Source of the DNA: Fasciolopsis buskii
Lineage: Eukaryota; Platyhelminthes; Trematoda; Plagiorchiida; Fasciolidae
NCBI GenBank assembly: GCA_008360955.1
Contig: LUCM01004362.1
Span: 1 to 64,000 of the forward strand
Direction: 5' to 3'
DNA length: 64,000 nt
This document shows positions 63,636 through 64,000 of this stretch, one piece after another; position 1 is the first letter of the stretch, and the number at the start of each line of letters is the position of its first letter. The notes under the pieces were generated by a model. That model made no database searches and was not told the DNA's origin. It saw nothing but the letters and a program-made list of their open reading frames with translations. A program made the translations under genes and the position numbers.

Positions 63636-64000
63636 CCACAGAATCACAATCTAGAAAATTTTTCTTATGGTATTTTGGTTCGACAAGTACGAAATTCATT
63701 CGTTGGTAAAAATTTTCTGCAAATTTACTAGAAAAACTTGTCTATTATGTCCTTATTTATGATTTCCAAATATGACTGGTCATGTTCGACTAGATGTCAC
63801 CTGCTTGAGAATTCACTCCCACTAGGTAGTTTCTATGCTGTCCCTTTCCCATCAACACTTTCGGATCCATTCTTAAAAACTGAAGTCATCCACTTTAGTG
63901 TCCAGGGTCATTGAAGAAAATAGATCATAAATAGGTTATCTACTCCGTTCTGTGCAGCATTATTTGTTTGCTGACCAGCTGCTAATTCGTGGTTCGATCC
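63636..64000. other. Window end, no gene recognised
   Basis: The last bases end GGTTCGATCC, similar to a polymerase III box B, so a tRNA-derived repeat may begin here and be cut by the window edge. No box A is recognisable. Confidence 0.25.

Overview
The window looks like gene-poor nuclear DNA from a flatworm, most likely a digenean trematode. It is AT-rich, has no long bacterial-type ORFs or operons, and codes only in short pieces bounded by GT/AG splice sites. It carries decayed RTE-type LINEs of the kind common in flukes, a decayed Penelope-like retroelement, and tRNA-derived SINEs. The organism call is inference from these family resemblances; no search was run. I found no intact rRNA, functional tRNA, CRISPR array or prokaryotic mobile element.

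Layout. 1-8.9 kb: mostly featureless, with one RTE reverse-transcriptase relic at 5.5-6.2 kb (+). 8.9-12.96 kb: a possible gag-like relic (+), a well-supported two-exon start of a secreted-protein gene on the minus strand (10.5-11.0 kb), and an RTE C-terminal relic (+). 13-27 kb: mostly non-coding, with two copies of a short repeat motif and one copy of a SINE tail. 27.7-28.4 kb: candidate exons of a membrane protein (-). 33.6 kb: a tRNA-derived SINE whose tail matches the 25.2 kb copy. 37.85-39.3 kb: the longest RTE relic (-). 45.85-46.26 kb: a fold-back structure in which a tRNA-Leu-derived SINE and an inverted copy of its body sit between short direct repeats. 50.3-53.4 kb: two copies of an unidentified repeat flanking the 3' end of a candidate gene (-, poly(A) signal at 51.55 kb). 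53.75-55.0 kb: a Penelope-like RT relic (-). 60.1-63.6 kb: a plus-strand locus with a signal-peptide exon followed by two separate exons that look like the cysteine-rich start of a TIMP/netrin-like (NTR) domain.

The most interesting coding signal is the shared architecture of the two secreted-protein starts (11.0 kb minus, 60.18 kb plus). Each has a 3' splice site 12-13 nt before the ATG, a 36-38-codon phase-0 exon encoding a signal peptide, and a good GTAAG donor. The most interesting structural signal is the SINE fold-back at 46 kb. Most other open frames are no longer than chance predicts, and I say so where I list them.
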